Assembly (NCBI GenBank): GCA_902558835.1
Contig: CACEFK010000001.1
Span: 1-64,000, forward strand
DNA length: 64,000 bases
Direction: 5' to 3'
From: an uncultured Pelagibacteraceae bacterium
GTDB lineage: Bacteria > Pseudomonadota > Alphaproteobacteria > Pelagibacterales > Pelagibacteraceae
A program made the translations under genes and the position numbers. Of this stretch, positions 25,926 to 36,165 are shown one piece after another (position 1 is the stretch's first letter; each line of letters begins with the position of its first letter). The notes under the pieces are model-generated. The model was not told the DNA's origin and searched no databases. It worked only from the letters and a program-made list of their open reading frames with translations.

Positions 25926-26582
25926 ATGTTTCAAGTTATGAAAAATGATGATCTTCCAAAAATAATTCCGGTATTTCCTTTAAGTAATTTTATAATTTTC
26001 CCTAAAACTACTGTGCCTCTAAATATTTTTGAACCACGATACCTTGATATGGTCAATGATAGCATGAAGTCAGATAAATTAATTGGGATGATACAGCCAA
26101 AAAATTCTAAAGATGAAAATAATATACCAAAATTACACAATGTTGGTTGTCTAGGAAAAATAACTAGTTTTAGGGAAACGGAAGATAGTCGTTATCTAAT
26201 TGAATTAAAAGGAAAAATCAGATTTCAAATTTTAAGTGAAATAAATACAGATAAAAAATACAGAAGTGTTGAAGTAAACTATGACGATTATTCAAATGAT
26301 TTGAGCGAAGAAAAGGAGAAATTAAAATTTTCTGATCTTGAACTAATTTTCAAGGATTTAAAGTCTTTATTTGAAAAAAGAGGTTTTATCATCAATTGGA
26401 AAGCATTAGAAAAACAAAGTTTAAATGAAACTATTAATGCTTTAGCTATGGCATCACCATTTTCACTTGAAGAAAAACAAATTTTACTTGAAGCTAAAAA
26501 TTTGGATATAAGAAAAAATAAAATTGCAGAAATTCTTAAAACTTACATTTTTGATGATTACGAAAATACTACACTGCAATAA
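25926..26582 (+). CDS. LON peptidase substrate-binding domain protein
   Basis: This 218-residue protein resembles the N-terminal substrate-binding (LON/PUA-like) domain of Lon without the ATPase or protease parts: I-P-V-F-P-L-S-N-F-I-I-F-P near the start, P-L-N-I-F-E-P-R-Y-L-D-M-V and G-C-L-G-K-I-T. Stand-alone LON-N proteins are common in alphaproteobacteria and are of uncertain role. An internal ATG at 25938 (M-K-N-D-D-L-P) is an equally reasonable start. It is divergent from the tRNA. Confidence 0.88.
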   Translation: MFQVMKNDDLPKIIPVFPLSNFIIFPKTTVPLNIFEPRYLDMVNDSMKSDKLIGMIQPKNSKDENNIPKLHNVGCLGKITSFRETEDSRYLIELKGKIRFQILSEINTDKKYRSVEVNYDDYSNDLSEEKEKLKFSDLELIFKDLKSLFEKRGFIINWKALEKQSLNETINALAMASPFSLEEKQILLEAKNLDIRKNKIAEILKTYIFDDYENTTLQ

Positions 26583-26589
26583 AAACTGA

Positions 26590-27663
26590 TTAAAATAAAA
26601 GACCTTTATCTGCAATTTTTATAAAAGTTTTATTAATACTAGAATTTTTATTAAAATATTGAATTGATTTACTTAAAAAATTATTTTTAGTTTTTCTTTC
26701 TAAATTAAAAAATTCGTGAATTAAGTCAATAGCTGAGAAAAATATATAATTTTTATGCTTTTGATTTTTTTCAAATTCTGTATTTAATTTTGAATCTAAA
26801 GGCAAACCAAGATCAATTTTATTTTGAATTAAATTATTTAAGATCTTTATATCTCTAATTGTCATATTAAAACCCTGCCCAGCAAGAGGATGAATTCTAT
26901 GGAGTAGGTCCCCAAATGCCAAAATATTTTTATGAAAATAAGATCGCAAGCTCAATCCTTTTAGCTCAAAAGAATGAATTTTATTTATTTTTTTTAAATT
27001 ATATTTAACATTATAGTTATTAATTAATTTATTTATTTCTATCTCACCTTTCAAATAATTATTAATTGAGTACACAACTGACGTTTCATATTCTGAGATT
27101 GGCAAAAAGGCTAAAGGACCATTTTTTGTAAATATTTGTACAGCAATGTTATTGGAAATTTTATTATGTTTTATAATTGTAGTATAAGCAACACTATTAT
27201 ATTTTTTCTCTATTTTTTTATTAAAATATTTTTTTGTAATTGGGTGATTGTAATCAGTAATAAAAACTAAATCATAATCCTTAGAATAATTTATATTTGC
27301 TTTATAATTAGTTTTTTTAAAATACTTGTTTTTAAAAAGATTTTTTTGCAAAATTTCTTGAAGTTTATGATTTTTGACAATCGAAAATAAGTAATCGCTA
27401 TTGTTTCCAAAACTAACTAACTTTTGTTTTTCTAAATTGTCACTGTAAATTTCTATTTTATTTAATTTATAAATAATTTTTTCAATATTAATTATTTTTT
27501 CGTTAAAAAATTCTATATTACTTTTGGAAATACCTATTGTACGAGTTTTATTTACTGGATATATTTTTTTTGAGTATAAAACATCGACATAAATTTTTTG
27601 ATTAACTAAAGATTTTGCTAAAGTTAAGCTCGATAAACCACTGCCAAGAATACAAACTCTCAT
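26590..27663 (-). CDS. UbiH/Coq6-like FAD-dependent monooxygenase
   Basis: I start the protein at M-R-V-C-I-L-G-S-G-L-S-S, which places the FAD-binding G-x-G-x-x-S at the N-terminus; 13 upstream codons lack homology. The second FAD motif G-D-L-L-H-R-I-H-P-L-A-G-Q-G-F-N is characteristic of ubiquinone-pathway and related hydroxylases. At 357 residues it is slightly short for UbiH/UbiF. It probably hydroxylates a ubiquinone precursor, but which ring position cannot be told. It is divergent from ftsK. Confidence 0.82.
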   Translation of the reverse strand: MRVCILGSGLSSLTLAKSLVNQKIYVDVLYSKKIYPVNKTRTIGISKSNIEFFNEKIINIEKIIYKLNKIEIYSDNLEKQKLVSFGNNSDYLFSIVKNHKLQEILQKNLFKNKYFKKTNYKANINYSKDYDLVFITDYNHPITKKYFNKKIEKKYNSVAYTTIIKHNKISNNIAVQIFTKNGPLAFLPISEYETSVVYSINNYLKGEIEINKLINNYNVKYNLKKINKIHSFELKGLSLRSYFHKNILAFGDLLHRIHPLAGQGFNMTIRDIKILNNLIQNKIDLGLPLDSKLNTEFEKNQKHKNYIFFSAIDLIHEFFNLERKTKNNFLSKSIQYFNKNSSINKTFIKIADKGLLF

Positions 27664-27725
27664 ATTATTTTTAATTTTAACAACAAAAATTAGATGATAC
27701 AAAGTGGTATAATTGATTCATATAT

Positions 27726-29810
27726 ATGGAAATTAAAAGAATAGCTAATTTGTTCATTGATTTTGCAACAAAACGATTGGCTGAAATTTCTGGTGTAATT
27801 CTGTTTTTTTTAGGTTTAGCTTTATTTATAGCATTATTTACTTATTCACCAGAAGATCCGAACTTTATTTTTCCAGATAATACAGAAATTAAAAATTTTT
27901 TTGGTTTTAAAGGTAGTTTTGTTTCTGACTTATTTTTTCAATCAGTTGGATTGATTGCTTATCTAATTTCTTTAACTTTTATCATTACAGGTATCAATTT
28001 ATTGAAGATTAAAGAATTTATTTTAATTATTGAAAACCTATTCTTTGCTGTGCTTTATTGTATTTTTGGAACTCTTTTTTTAACACATTATTATTCTGAT
28101 GCGTTTACATTATATATAAATGGCAATGGTGGTTTTATAGGCAATTTTCTTAATCAAACTTATTTAAATCAGATCTTACTTATAAATAACCAAATATCAT
28201 ATTATTTTCTAATTATTATAATTTTGTTCTTATTCTTAAAAAGTATAAATTTTAATCTATTTAAATTTTATGAATTAATAAAAAAATCTTTAAGTTTATT
28301 GAAAAAAAAAGAGGAAAAAAATTATACAGATAAAAGTGAAATAATAAGTGAATATATACCACAAGATGAAATTAAAAATCTAATACAAGAAGATTTGCCT
28401 TTTATAAAAACCGAAAATAAAAAAGATAACAAAATTAAATTTAGGCTCCCGGGCTTAGAGTTACTAAAAATACCTTCTAAAAAAGAAAAAGAAGGATCTG
28501 AGAAAAATGAAAATAAAGATCCAGAATTTTTAGAAAAAATCTTATTAGATTTCGGGGTCAATGGTAAAATTAAAAAAGTAAGTCATGGGCCTGTTGTGAC
28601 ACTAAACGAATTTGAACCTGCTGCTGGAGTAAAAGTGTCAAAAATTATTAATTTATCAGATGATATAGCAAGAAATACTAGTTCAGAATCTGCAAGAATA
28701 TCTACAATCCCTGGAAGTAATACTATCGGTATCGAGCTACCAAATAATTCTAGAGAAAATGTTTATTTAAGTGAAATTTTAAATAATACTGATTTTAAAA
28801 AAAAGGACATCAAATTACCTATTGCGCTAGGTAAAAGTATATCGGGCAATCCAATAGTTGGTGATTTATCTTCTATGCCTCATTTACTCATAGCTGGAAC
28901 TACTGGGTCTGGTAAATCAGTATGTATAAATACAATTATTTTATCACTTCTTTACAGACATACTCCTGATAAATGTAAATTTATTTTAATTGATCCCAAA
29001 ATGTTGGAGTTGTCTACTTACGAAGGAATTCCACATTTACTGTGCCCAGTTATAACAGAAGCAAAAAAAGCAGCTTCAGTACTTGGCTGGGTGGTTAAGG
29101 AAATGGAAAGCAGATATAGATTAATGACTAAAGAGGGAGTTAGAAATATTGATGGTTACAATGCTAAACACAAACTTCCAATGCCTTATATTGTAGTCGT
29201 TGTTGATGAAATGTCTGACTTAATGTTAGTTGCGGGTAAAGAAATTGAAAATTATATTCAAAAACTATCTCAAATGGCAAGAGCAGCAGGGATCCACATT
29301 ATAATGGCCACCCAAAGACCTAGTGTAGACGTAATTACAGGTACAATAAAAGCTAATTTTCCTACCAGAATATCTTTCCAAGTAACCTCTAAAATAGACA
29401 GTAGGACTATTCTTGGAGAACAAGGAGCTGAACAATTGTTAGGAAAAGGAGATATGTTATACATGTCCTCAGCTAATCGTATAGTTAGAATTCATGCACC
29501 ATTTGTTTCTGACGGAGAAATTGAAAAAATAAACAATTCTTTAAGATCTCAAGCAGAGCCAGATTATGTTGACGAAATTTTAAATTTCGCTGATGAGAAA
29601 GAAATTGGTGATAGTCAAAATCAAGGTGAAAAGGATGAACTTTATGAGCAGGCTTTAGATATAATTAGGTCTGAAGGAAAAGCATCTACATCATTTTTAC
29701 AAAGAAAACTTCAAATTGGTTATAACAGGGCAGCGAGAATTATTGACATGATGGAGGCAGAAGGCATTGTTAGTAAAGCAAATCATGTTGGCAAAAGAGA
29801 TGTACTTTAA
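27726..29810 (+). CDS. ftsK: DNA translocase FtsK
   Basis: This 694-residue protein has four membrane helices in the first about 190 residues, a short charged linker, the alpha/beta motor with Walker A G-T-T-G-S-G-K-S and Walker B V-V-V-D-E-M-S-D-L, and a C-terminal winged-helix gamma domain (A-S-T-S-F-L-Q-R-K-L-Q-I-G-Y-N-R-A-A-R). It pumps DNA at the septum for chromosome dimer resolution. The linker is much shorter than in E. coli, normal for streamlined genomes. Its TAA stop overlaps the lolA-like ATG by one base. Confidence 0.97.
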   Translation: MEIKRIANLFIDFATKRLAEISGVILFFLGLALFIALFTYSPEDPNFIFPDNTEIKNFFGFKGSFVSDLFFQSVGLIAYLISLTFIITGINLLKIKEFILIIENLFFAVLYCIFGTLFLTHYYSDAFTLYINGNGGFIGNFLNQTYLNQILLINNQISYYFLIIIILFLFLKSINFNLFKFYELIKKSLSLLKKKEEKNYTDKSEIISEYIPQDEIKNLIQEDLPFIKTENKKDNKIKFRLPGLELLKIPSKKEKEGSEKNENKDPEFLEKILLDFGVNGKIKKVSHGPVVTLNEFEPAAGVKVSKIINLSDDIARNTSSESARISTIPGSNTIGIELPNNSRENVYLSEILNNTDFKKKDIKLPIALGKSISGNPIVGDLSSMPHLLIAGTTGSGKSVCINTIILSLLYRHTPDKCKFILIDPKMLELSTYEGIPHLLCPVITEAKKAASVLGWVVKEMESRYRLMTKEGVRNIDGYNAKHKLPMPYIVVVVDEMSDLMLVAGKEIENYIQKLSQMARAAGIHIIMATQRPSVDVITGTIKANFPTRISFQVTSKIDSRTILGEQGAEQLLGKGDMLYMSSANRIVRIHAPFVSDGEIEKINNSLRSQAEPDYVDEILNFADEKEIGDSQNQGEKDELYEQALDIIRSEGKASTSFLQRKLQIGYNRAARIIDMMEAEGIVSKANHVGKRDVL

Positions 29811-30358
29811 TGCTACGATATTTTCTGATATTTTTTTTTATTATATCCGGCTCTATCTCAAATGCTGAAATCAAAGACAAAATAGTACAAAATTTAAAAG
29901 ATACAGAAAATCTTGATTTCAAATTCGAGCAAAATATTAATGGAAAAATAGAAAATGGAAACTGTACCATTAAGTACCCAAAAAAAATTTTTTGTGAGTA
30001 CGCAAGAAGTAATAATAAAATTTTGGTATCAAATGGAAAATCTTTAGTAATAAAAACAAGAAGTAGTTACTACAGATATCCATTAGAAAAAACTGCTTTA
30101 AATTTAATTTTAGATAAAAATTTTCTAATAAATAAAATTTACGATCTTGAGGAAAGAATTGTTGATAACAGTTTAATTAATTTTACAATTTTTGATGGAG
30201 ATAACGAAATTGATATTTTTTTTGATAAACAAACTTATGATTTAGTCGGCTGGCAAAATGTAGATCTTTATCAAAATTTTAATATTACTTTTCTCTCTTC
30301 AATAAGAAAAAATAGGGTTCTTCCACAAAATCTTTTTAAAATCCCTAATCAGAATTAA
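29810..30358 (+). CDS. lolA: LolA-like outer membrane lipoprotein carrier
   Basis: This 182-residue protein has a signal peptide (hydrophobic residues 4-15, cleavage near S-N-A-E). The LolA pattern is present: F-E-Q-N-I-N-G-K near residue 40, a C-x-I-x-Y-P-K-K-I-F-C-E-Y segment and D-L-V-G-W-Q-N-V-D. It would shuttle lipoproteins across the periplasm. The ftsK-lolA order is common in alphaproteobacteria and supports the call. Its end overlaps the convergent GNAT gene by 4 bases. Confidence 0.88.
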   Translation: MLRYFLIFFFIISGSISNAEIKDKIVQNLKDTENLDFKFEQNINGKIENGNCTIKYPKKIFCEYARSNNKILVSNGKSLVIKTRSSYYRYPLEKTALNLILDKNFLINKIYDLEERIVDNSLINFTIFDGDNEIDIFFDKQTYDLVGWQNVDLYQNFNITFLSSIRKNRVLPQNLFKIPNQN

Positions 30359-30858
30359 ATATTTATAATTTCAGTTTTAAATATTTTCATACCTCTAGAA
30401 ATATAATTTTTTAAAGCATTTTTGTGATCCAAGGAGCATGTGTGAACCCAAACACGATTAACTTTATTTTCAAAAGATTTCTTAATAGCCTCAGATAATA
30501 AATAGGAACCTAATTTTTTATTTTGATATTCTTTTAATATGCCAAAATAAGCAATTTCAATCTCATTTTTGTCTTTATGGAAAATTAATTCGAAAAAACC
30601 AACTAAATCATCTTTAAATTTAAATACAAATGTTTTAACTTTTTCAGAGGAAACATAAGTAATCCATTTTTCCTCTGACCAAGCAAGTCTGTCTACCCAT
30701 TTATGATTTTTACCAATATTTTTGTAAAAAAATTTATTTAATTGAAAATTTATTGGATCAATTAAACTTATAGAATAATTTTCTGAAGGTTTTTTTCCCT
30801 CTTTAAGATCCTTGAGTGAATAAATTTCAAGATAATTTCTTTTAACTTCCTCGGTCAC
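30355..30858 (-). CDS. GNAT-family N-acetyltransferase
   Basis: This 167-residue protein has a GNAT fold: V-G-F-F-E-L-I-F, I-A-Y-F-G-I-L-K-E-Y-Q-N-K-K-L-G-S-Y-L-L (acetyl-CoA pyrophosphate loop) and A-L-K-N-Y-I-S-R-G-M. Acceptor unknown. It overlaps the HIT gene by 4 bases and is the last gene of the histidine run. Confidence 0.85.
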   Translation of the reverse strand: MTEEVKRNYLEIYSLKDLKEGKKPSENYSISLIDPINFQLNKFFYKNIGKNHKWVDRLAWSEEKWITYVSSEKVKTFVFKFKDDLVGFFELIFHKDKNEIEIAYFGILKEYQNKKLGSYLLSEAIKKSFENKVNRVWVHTCSLDHKNALKNYISRGMKIFKTEIINI

Positions 30859-31220
30859 TCAACCATTTTTCCTAATCGTTCACCTCCAAACAAATGAAAG
30901 TGTAAATGGGGCACTTCTTGTCCACCATGATCACTGATATTTGCTAAAGCTCTGTAACCCTCGCCTACTTCTGTTGATATCCCAAGCTTTTTAGCAACTA
31001 TATTAATGCCTTTTAATAATCCAACCATCTCATCTGAAGAGGCATTCAGACTAAAATCATCTAAATCAATATATTTACCTTTTGGAATAACTAAAGCATG
31101 AATTTTTTTTTGTGGATTGATGTCATGAAATGACAAAACAAAATCATCCTCATAAATTTTATTACAAGGTATTTCTCCACGTAAAATTTTTGCAAAAATA
31201 TTATTATCGTCGTAACTCAT
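30855..31220 (-). CDS. HIT-family nucleotide-binding hydrolase
   Basis: This 121-residue histidine triad protein has the catalytic motif H-L-H-F-H-L-F near the C-terminus and the N-terminal I-F-A-K-I-L-R-G-E-I-P-C signature of the HinT branch. HinT hydrolyses AMP-lysine-type phosphoramidates. It overlaps hisE by 4 bases, a frequent alphaproteobacterial arrangement. Confidence 0.95.
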   Translation of the reverse strand: MSYDDNNIFAKILRGEIPCNKIYEDDFVLSFHDINPQKKIHALVIPKGKYIDLDDFSLNASSDEMVGLLKGINIVAKKLGISTEVGEGYRALANISDHGGQEVPHLHFHLFGGERLGKMVE

Positions 31221-31489
31221 TTTTTTCTTTTTTCTAGCTCTGACATTACTTCTTCAATTTTAATTTCATTTGCCTCAAGATACATTAGCAAATGGTAGAA
31301 TACATCTGCAGCTTCATGGATCTTATTAGAATTTTCCTCCACAGCCTCTATCAATTCATTAACTTCCTCTAAAACTTTTGCCTTACTTAATGATTTATCA
31401 GTAAGCAGCTTATTAGTGTACGAACCTTCAATTGGTGAAGATTTTCTCTCTCGTGCAAGTTTTATTAAGTTTTCTAATGTGTTAAGCAT
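31217..31489 (-). CDS. hisE: Phosphoribosyl-ATP diphosphatase
   Basis: This 90-residue all-helical MazG-like enzyme performs the second step of histidine synthesis. It has S-Y-T-N-K-L-L, K-V-L-E-E-V-N-E-L-I-E-A and E-A-A-D-V-F-Y-H-L-L metal-binding segments. It lies one base after hisF. The separate hisI is not in the window. Confidence 0.94.
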   Translation of the reverse strand: MLNTLENLIKLARERKSSPIEGSYTNKLLTDKSLSKAKVLEEVNELIEAVEENSNKIHEAADVFYHLLMYLEANEIKIEEVMSELEKRKK

Positions 31490-31490
31490 A

Positions 31491-32246
31491 TTAAATTCTA
31501 ACAGGAATTCCTTTTGAATCCAAATACTCCTTAGCTTCTTTCACAGAATGTTTACCATAGTGAAATATTGATGCAGCTAATACTGCGCTTGCATTTCCTA
31601 ATTTAATTCCATCTACTAAATGATCTAGATTTCCAACTCCACCAGAAGCAATAACTGGAATATTTACCATAGAAGATATCTTAGACATAAGCTCTATATC
31701 ATAACCAACTTGGGTACCATCCCGATCCATAGAAGTAACTAGAAGTTCGCCTGCTCCACTATCTTCCATTTTTTTTGCAAATTCTATAGCATCAACTCCA
31801 GTATTGTTTCTTCCACCATGAGTAAATATTTCCCATTTGTCCCCATTTTTTTTAGCATCTATTGCTAGAACAATACATTGTGAGCCAAATTTTTTAGAAC
31901 TTTCTTCTACTACTTCTGGATTTTGAACTGCAGCAGTATTGATTGATACTTTGTCTGCACCACAGTTCAGTAGTTTATTGATATCCTCAACACTTCTAAC
32001 ACCGCCTCCAACTGTCAGAGGAACAAAGCATTTCTTCGAGGTTTTCTCTACTACATCGTAAATAGTATCTCTATTTTCATTTGATGCAGTAATATCTAAA
32101 AAGCAAATTTCATCTGCTCCACCGTCTGAATAAATTTTAGCTTGTTCGACGGGATCACCTGCATCCTGCAGATCAACAAAGTTAATTCCTTTTACAACAC
32201 GTCCATTTTTAACGTCTAAACATGGTATAATTCTATTTTTAAGCAT
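31491..32246 (-). CDS. hisF: Imidazole glycerol phosphate synthase subunit HisF
   Basis: This 251-residue TIM-barrel synthase subunit starts [16 protein letters not shown] and contains L-T-V-G-G-G-V-R and V-T-S-M-D-R-D-G-T. The catalytic Asp residues are those in C-L-D and M-D-R-D. It works with HisH, encoded two genes upstream. Its start overlaps hisA by 8 bases. Confidence 0.98.
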   Translation of the reverse strand: MLKNRIIPCLDVKNGRVVKGINFVDLQDAGDPVEQAKIYSDGGADEICFLDITASNENRDTIYDVVEKTSKKCFVPLTVGGGVRSVEDINKLLNCGADKVSINTAAVQNPEVVEESSKKFGSQCIVLAIDAKKNGDKWEIFTHGGRNNTGVDAIEFAKKMEDSGAGELLVTSMDRDGTQVGYDIELMSKISSMVNIPVIASGGVGNLDHLVDGIKLGNASAVLAASIFHYGKHSVKEAKEYLDSKGIPVRI

Positions 32247-32964
32247 CTAATTCTTTCACTAATTCTTCTAATTTAATATCACCATCATAGATAGCTTTTC
32301 CAACTATAATGCCTTCAATGTTATTATTATTTAATTCTTTGGCCCTTTTAATGTCATCTATTGAAGAAACTCCACCAGATATAATTACTGGGCAATTAGA
32401 AGTATCTGCAACCTTTGCTGTCTCTTCGAAATTGGGACTTTGCTTCATTCCATCTCTATTAATATCTGTATAAATCAATCTACTGGCACCATAATCGTTA
32501 ACTTCTTTCAAATAATCTAAAGTCAATTGATTGGAATTTTCCTTCCAACCTGAAACCGATAAATATCCATCTTTAGCATCTAACCCTAAAGCAATTTTAT
32601 TTGGAAATTTTTCACAAGCTTCTTTTAAAAAATTTTTATCTTTAATAGCTGCACTTCCTAAAATAATTTTTTCAACACCAGCATCAGTGTATTTATGAAT
32701 ACTTTCAAAGTTTCTAATACCTCCACCAATTTCAATTTTAAGATCAAATTTTTTTACTATTTCTTGAATAATATCTAAATTAACTGTTTCACCAGTTAAA
32801 GCTCCATCTAAATCTACAATGTGTAAGTTCTTAAAACCATGATCCTTGTATTTCCCGGCTTGTTCAACTGGAGATATTTCATATTCAGTTTTTTTATCAA
32901 AGTCTCCTTTAACTAACCTTACACACTTTTTATCTTTAATATCTATTGCTGGAAATATTTTCAT
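32239..32964 (-). CDS. hisA: ProFAR isomerase HisA
   Basis: This 241-residue barrel paralogous to HisF has [21 protein letters not shown] and Y-T-D-I-N-R-D-G-M. It isomerises the ribose part of ProFAR. It directly abuts hisH with no gap. Confidence 0.98.
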   Translation of the reverse strand: MKIFPAIDIKDKKCVRLVKGDFDKKTEYEISPVEQAGKYKDHGFKNLHIVDLDGALTGETVNLDIIQEIVKKFDLKIEIGGGIRNFESIHKYTDAGVEKIILGSAAIKDKNFLKEACEKFPNKIALGLDAKDGYLSVSGWKENSNQLTLDYLKEVNDYGASRLIYTDINRDGMKQSPNFEETAKVADTSNCPVIISGGVSSIDDIKRAKELNNNNIEGIIVGKAIYDGDIKLEELVKELDA

Positions 32965-33591
32965 TTATAAACTTATAAAGTTGTCGATTATTTTAAGTCC
33001 AGTTTTATCACTTTTTTCTGGGTGGAACTGTGTTCCAAAAATATTTTCTTTTTCGACAGAACAAACAATATTTGAAGAATAATCTGTGGTAGCCGAAACT
33101 ACATTTTTATCTTCTGGCACAAATTCATAACTGTGAACAAAATACATGTGAGAATTATTTTCTATACCTTTAAAAATTTTACTATCTTTAACAATGTTAA
33201 TTTGATTCCAGCCAATATGAGGTAGTTTATATTTTCTATTTTGATTATCTATTTTTGATACTTTTCCAGAAATCCAACTTAGACCCTTGGTTTCAGTTTC
33301 TTCGAAACCAACGTCTGCAAACATTTGTAATCCAACACAAATACCAAGAAGTGGTTTTTTATTATTAATTGCAAACTCATTTAAAGTGTCTACCAGACCA
33401 CTGATGTTATTTAAGGCATCAATACAACTTTTAAAGGAACCCTGTCCTGGTAAAACAACTTTATCTGAAGATTTAATCTTATTTAAATCTGAAGTTACAT
33501 CGATATTTACTTTGTCTTTAGCAACTTCCTTAAAGGAGTTTATCACCGAGCTTATATTGCCCGAATTATAATCAACAATTGTGACGTTCAT
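32965..33591 (-). CDS. hisH: Imidazole glycerol phosphate synthase subunit HisH
   Basis: This 208-residue glutamine amidotransferase has the nucleophile in G-I-C-V-G-L-Q and the catalytic His/Glu in G-T-Q-F-H-P-E-K-S. It supplies ammonia to HisF. Starting motif V-D-Y-N-S-G-N is typical. It lies five bases after hisB. Confidence 0.98.
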   Translation of the reverse strand: MNVTIVDYNSGNISSVINSFKEVAKDKVNIDVTSDLNKIKSSDKVVLPGQGSFKSCIDALNNISGLVDTLNEFAINNKKPLLGICVGLQMFADVGFEETETKGLSWISGKVSKIDNQNRKYKLPHIGWNQINIVKDSKIFKGIENNSHMYFVHSYEFVPEDKNVVSATTDYSSNIVCSVEKENIFGTQFHPEKSDKTGLKIIDNFISL

Positions 33592-33596
33592 TAAAC

Positions 33597-34187
33597 TTAT
33601 AATGAGCCTTTAGTGGATGGAATGCTCTTTTTGTTTCTTGGATCCATCTCTAGTGCAGCTCTTAATGATCTTGCTAATGCTTTATAACAAGACTCAATTA
33701 TGTGATGACTATTATCACCATAAATATTTTCAACGTGCATTGTGATGCCAGCTGATTGAGAAAATGCTTGGAACCACTCTTTAAATAGCTCAGTATCCAT
33801 TTCTCCTAGTTTCTCAACTTTCAGTTTTACTTTCCATATCAAATAAGGTCTGTTTGAAACATCTATTGCAACTCTGGTTAATGTTTCATCCATTGGAATA
33901 ACTGTGTGCGCATATCTTTTTATTCCTACAAATTTTTTAGCAGCTTTCTTTAAAGCCTCACCAATAGCAATACCTGTATCTTCAGTTGTGTGGTGAAGAT
34001 CTATATGAGTATCCCCTTTTGCCTTAACTTTTAAATCAATTAAGGAATGCTTTGATAGTTGCTCAAGCATGTGATCTAAGAAACCTATACCAGTGTCAAT
34101 TTGGTACTTACCTTTACCATCAATATTTACTTCAACATTGATGCTGGTTTCTTTTGTTTTTCGAGATACTTTTCCTTTTCTGGCCAT
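33597..34187 (-). CDS. hisB: Imidazoleglycerol-phosphate dehydratase
   Basis: This 196-residue monofunctional dehydratase (no phosphatase domain) has the metal-binding repeats [15 protein letters not shown] and [12 protein letters not shown]. It is the first gene of the hisBHAFE-hinT-GNAT run and is divergent from hslV across 89 bp. Confidence 0.97.
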   Translation of the reverse strand: MARKGKVSRKTKETSINVEVNIDGKGKYQIDTGIGFLDHMLEQLSKHSLIDLKVKAKGDTHIDLHHTTEDTGIAIGEALKKAAKKFVGIKRYAHTVIPMDETLTRVAIDVSNRPYLIWKVKLKVEKLGEMDTELFKEWFQAFSQSAGITMHVENIYGDNSHHIIESCYKALARSLRAALEMDPRNKKSIPSTKGSL

Positions 34188-34241
34188 ATATTTTTAATGG
34201 TATACATACATAATCGAACTATATCAATATCAGTCTGAACA

Positions 34242-34270
34242 CTTGAAGTATCAAAAATAGTTACCATTTA
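34242..34270 (+). promoter_or_regulatory. Possible heat-shock (RpoH-type) promoter of hslVU
   Basis: CTTGAAG (34242-34248) and CCATTTA (34264-34270) are spaced 15 bases apart and resemble the RpoH -35 and -10 elements. They end only 6 bases before the hslV ATG, so transcription from here would give an essentially leaderless mRNA. No ribosome-binding site is visible, which fits. hslVU is a classical heat-shock operon; the match is by eye only. Confidence 0.4.
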
Positions 34271-34276
34271 TTAGTT

Positions 34277-34792
34277 ATGACAACAATTGTACTGGTTAGA
34301 AAAAACAATGAAGTAGTAGTTGCTGGTGATGGACAAGTAAGTATGGGTAATACTGTTGTTAAAAGTACAGCTTCAAAAGTCAGAAAAATTGAAAAAAGAG
34401 ATGTGGTTGCTGGTTTTGCAGGGTCAACGGCTGATGCATTAACTTTATTTGAAAGATTAGAAGGAAAATTAGAAAAACATGCTGGCAATTTATCAAGAGC
34501 CGCAGTTGAATTAGCTAAAGATTGGAGAACAGATAAATATTTAAGAAGACTAGAGGCCTTAATGGCTGTTGGAGACAAAAATAATAGTTATATTATTTCT
34601 GGAACAGGTGATGTACTTGAACCTGAAGGAGATGTTATTGGCATAGGATCAGGTGGAAATTATGCATTAGCAGCTGGAAAAGTTTTAATGGAAGGTAATA
34701 TGTCAGCTGAGGAAGTTGCTAAAAAAGCAATTAAAGTTGCTGCTGATATATGTGTTTTCACAAACGATAATGTTAAAATTGAAAAAATATAA
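34277..34792 (+). CDS. hslV: ATP-dependent protease subunit HslV
   Basis: This 171-residue proteasome-like peptidase has M-T-T-I-V at the start, exposing the catalytic threonine after Met removal, then D-G-Q-V-S-M-G-N and S-G-T-G-D-V. It forms the proteolytic chamber of HslUV. Its stop overlaps the hslU ATG by one base. Confidence 0.98.
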   Translation: MTTIVLVRKNNEVVVAGDGQVSMGNTVVKSTASKVRKIEKRDVVAGFAGSTADALTLFERLEGKLEKHAGNLSRAAVELAKDWRTDKYLRRLEALMAVGDKNNSYIISGTGDVLEPEGDVIGIGSGGNYALAAGKVLMEGNMSAEEVAKKAIKVAADICVFTNDNVKIEKI

Positions 34793-36165
34793 TGGATAAA
34801 TCAAACGTAACACAACTGCACCCTAAAGATAAAAATCAAAAAGAAGAGGCTTCTTTAGTAAGTTCTCTATCTCCAAGAGAAATAGTCTCTGAGTTAGATA
34901 GATTTGTTGTAGGCCAAAATAAAGCAAAAAGAGCTGTTGCTGTTGCACTAAGAAATCGATGGAGACGTCAAGCTCTTAAAGGTGAAATGAAAAATGAAGT
35001 TTTACCAAAAAATATTTTAATGATAGGACCAACAGGAGTGGGAAAAACAGAAATTTCTAGAAGATTATCAAAACTTGCTGAAGCTCCTTTTGTAAAAGTT
35101 GAAGCTACGAGATTTACAGAAGTTGGTTACGTAGGAAGAGATGTTGAACAAATCGTCAGAGATTTAATTGAGATAGCAATCTCAATGGAAAAGGTAAAAA
35201 AGAGAAAAGAGGTTCACGCTCAAGCTCAAAAAGCAGCTGAGGAAAAAGTGTTAGATGCTTTGGTTGGAAAAAAAGCAAGTTTGGCTACAAGAGAAAGTTT
35301 TAGAAAAAGATTAAGAAATGGTGATTTAGATGACAATGAAATTGAGATAGCGGTTAGTGATAGTGGCTCAAGTGGTGCTTCTTTTGAAATACCAGGAATG
35401 CCCGGAGCTAATGTAGGAATGATAAACATTGGTGAAATGATCGGTAAATCAATAGGCAACAAAGAAAAAAAGAAAAAGATGACAGTTAAAGAGTCTCATG
35501 AAATTTTAATCAATGATGAATCTGATAAATTAATCGAACAAGATAAAATTATTAAAGCAGCAAAACTTTCAACTGAGAATAATGGAATAGTTTTCCTAGA
35601 TGAAATTGATAAAATTTCAGCAAGGACTGATAGAGTTGGAGGTGATGTTTCAAGAGAAGGTGTTCAAAGAGATCTATTACCTTTAATTGAAGGAACAACA
35701 GTTAACACAAAACATGGTCCTATCAAAACTGACCACATCTTATTTATTGCATCAGGTGCTTTCCAACTTGCAAAACCTTCTGACCTTCTTCCTGAATTAC
35801 AAGGGAGATTGCCGATTAGAGTCGAACTTGAGGCTCTAACCAGTGAAGATTTTAAAAGAATATTAAGAGAACCTGATTTTAGTTTAATCAAACAGTATGT
35901 GGCTCTTTTGAAAACGGAAAATGTTGATCTTGAATTTTCAGATGATGGCATAGACGCAATAGCCAATATCGCGTCAGAAGTAAATGCTACAGTCGAAAAT
36001 ATTGGGGCTAGAAGATTGCATACAATTATTGAAAAAATATTAGATGAAATAAGCTTCACAGCCACTGACAGAGCTGGAGAAAAAATTATTATCAACAAAG
36101 ATTATATTAATAAAAATTTAGATAACCTAGTTAAGGATACAGATCTTTCGAAATTTATTTTATAA
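34792..36165 (+). CDS. hslU: HslU ATPase subunit
   Basis: This 457-residue AAA+ unfoldase has Walker A G-P-T-G-V-G-K-T, the intermediate domain (about 110-230), Walker [10 protein letters not shown] and the C-terminal R-R-L-H-T-I-I-E-K segment that docks on HslV. The stretch just before the ATPase ([10 protein letters not shown]) is typical. It ends 11 bases inside the convergent smr gene. Confidence 0.98.
   Translation: MDKSNVTQLHPKDKNQKEEASLVSSLSPREIVSELDRFVVGQNKAKRAVAVALRNRWRRQALKGEMKNEVLPKNILMIGPTGVGKTEISRRLSKLAEAPFVKVEATRFTEVGYVGRDVEQIVRDLIEIAISMEKVKKRKEVHAQAQKAAEEKVLDALVGKKASLATRESFRKRLRNGDLDDNEIEIAVSDSGSSGASFEIPGMPGANVGMINIGEMIGKSIGNKEKKKKMTVKESHEILINDESDKLIEQDKIIKAAKLSTENNGIVFLDEIDKISARTDRVGGDVSREGVQRDLLPLIEGTTVNTKHGPIKTDHILFIASGAFQLAKPSDLLPELQGRLPIRVELEALTSEDFKRILREPDFSLIKQYVALLKTENVDLEFSDDGIDAIANIASEVNATVENIGARRLHTIIEKILDEISFTATDRAGEKIIINKDYINKNLDNLVKDTDLSKFIL

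Noticed and set aside
28322-28561. Minus-strand open frame in the ftsK linker
   Set aside because: It is a by-product of low-complexity linker codons in ftsK; no recognisable protein.
35226-36098. Minus-strand open frames inside hslU
   Set aside because: They are shadows of the hslU coding frame; no family and no start context.
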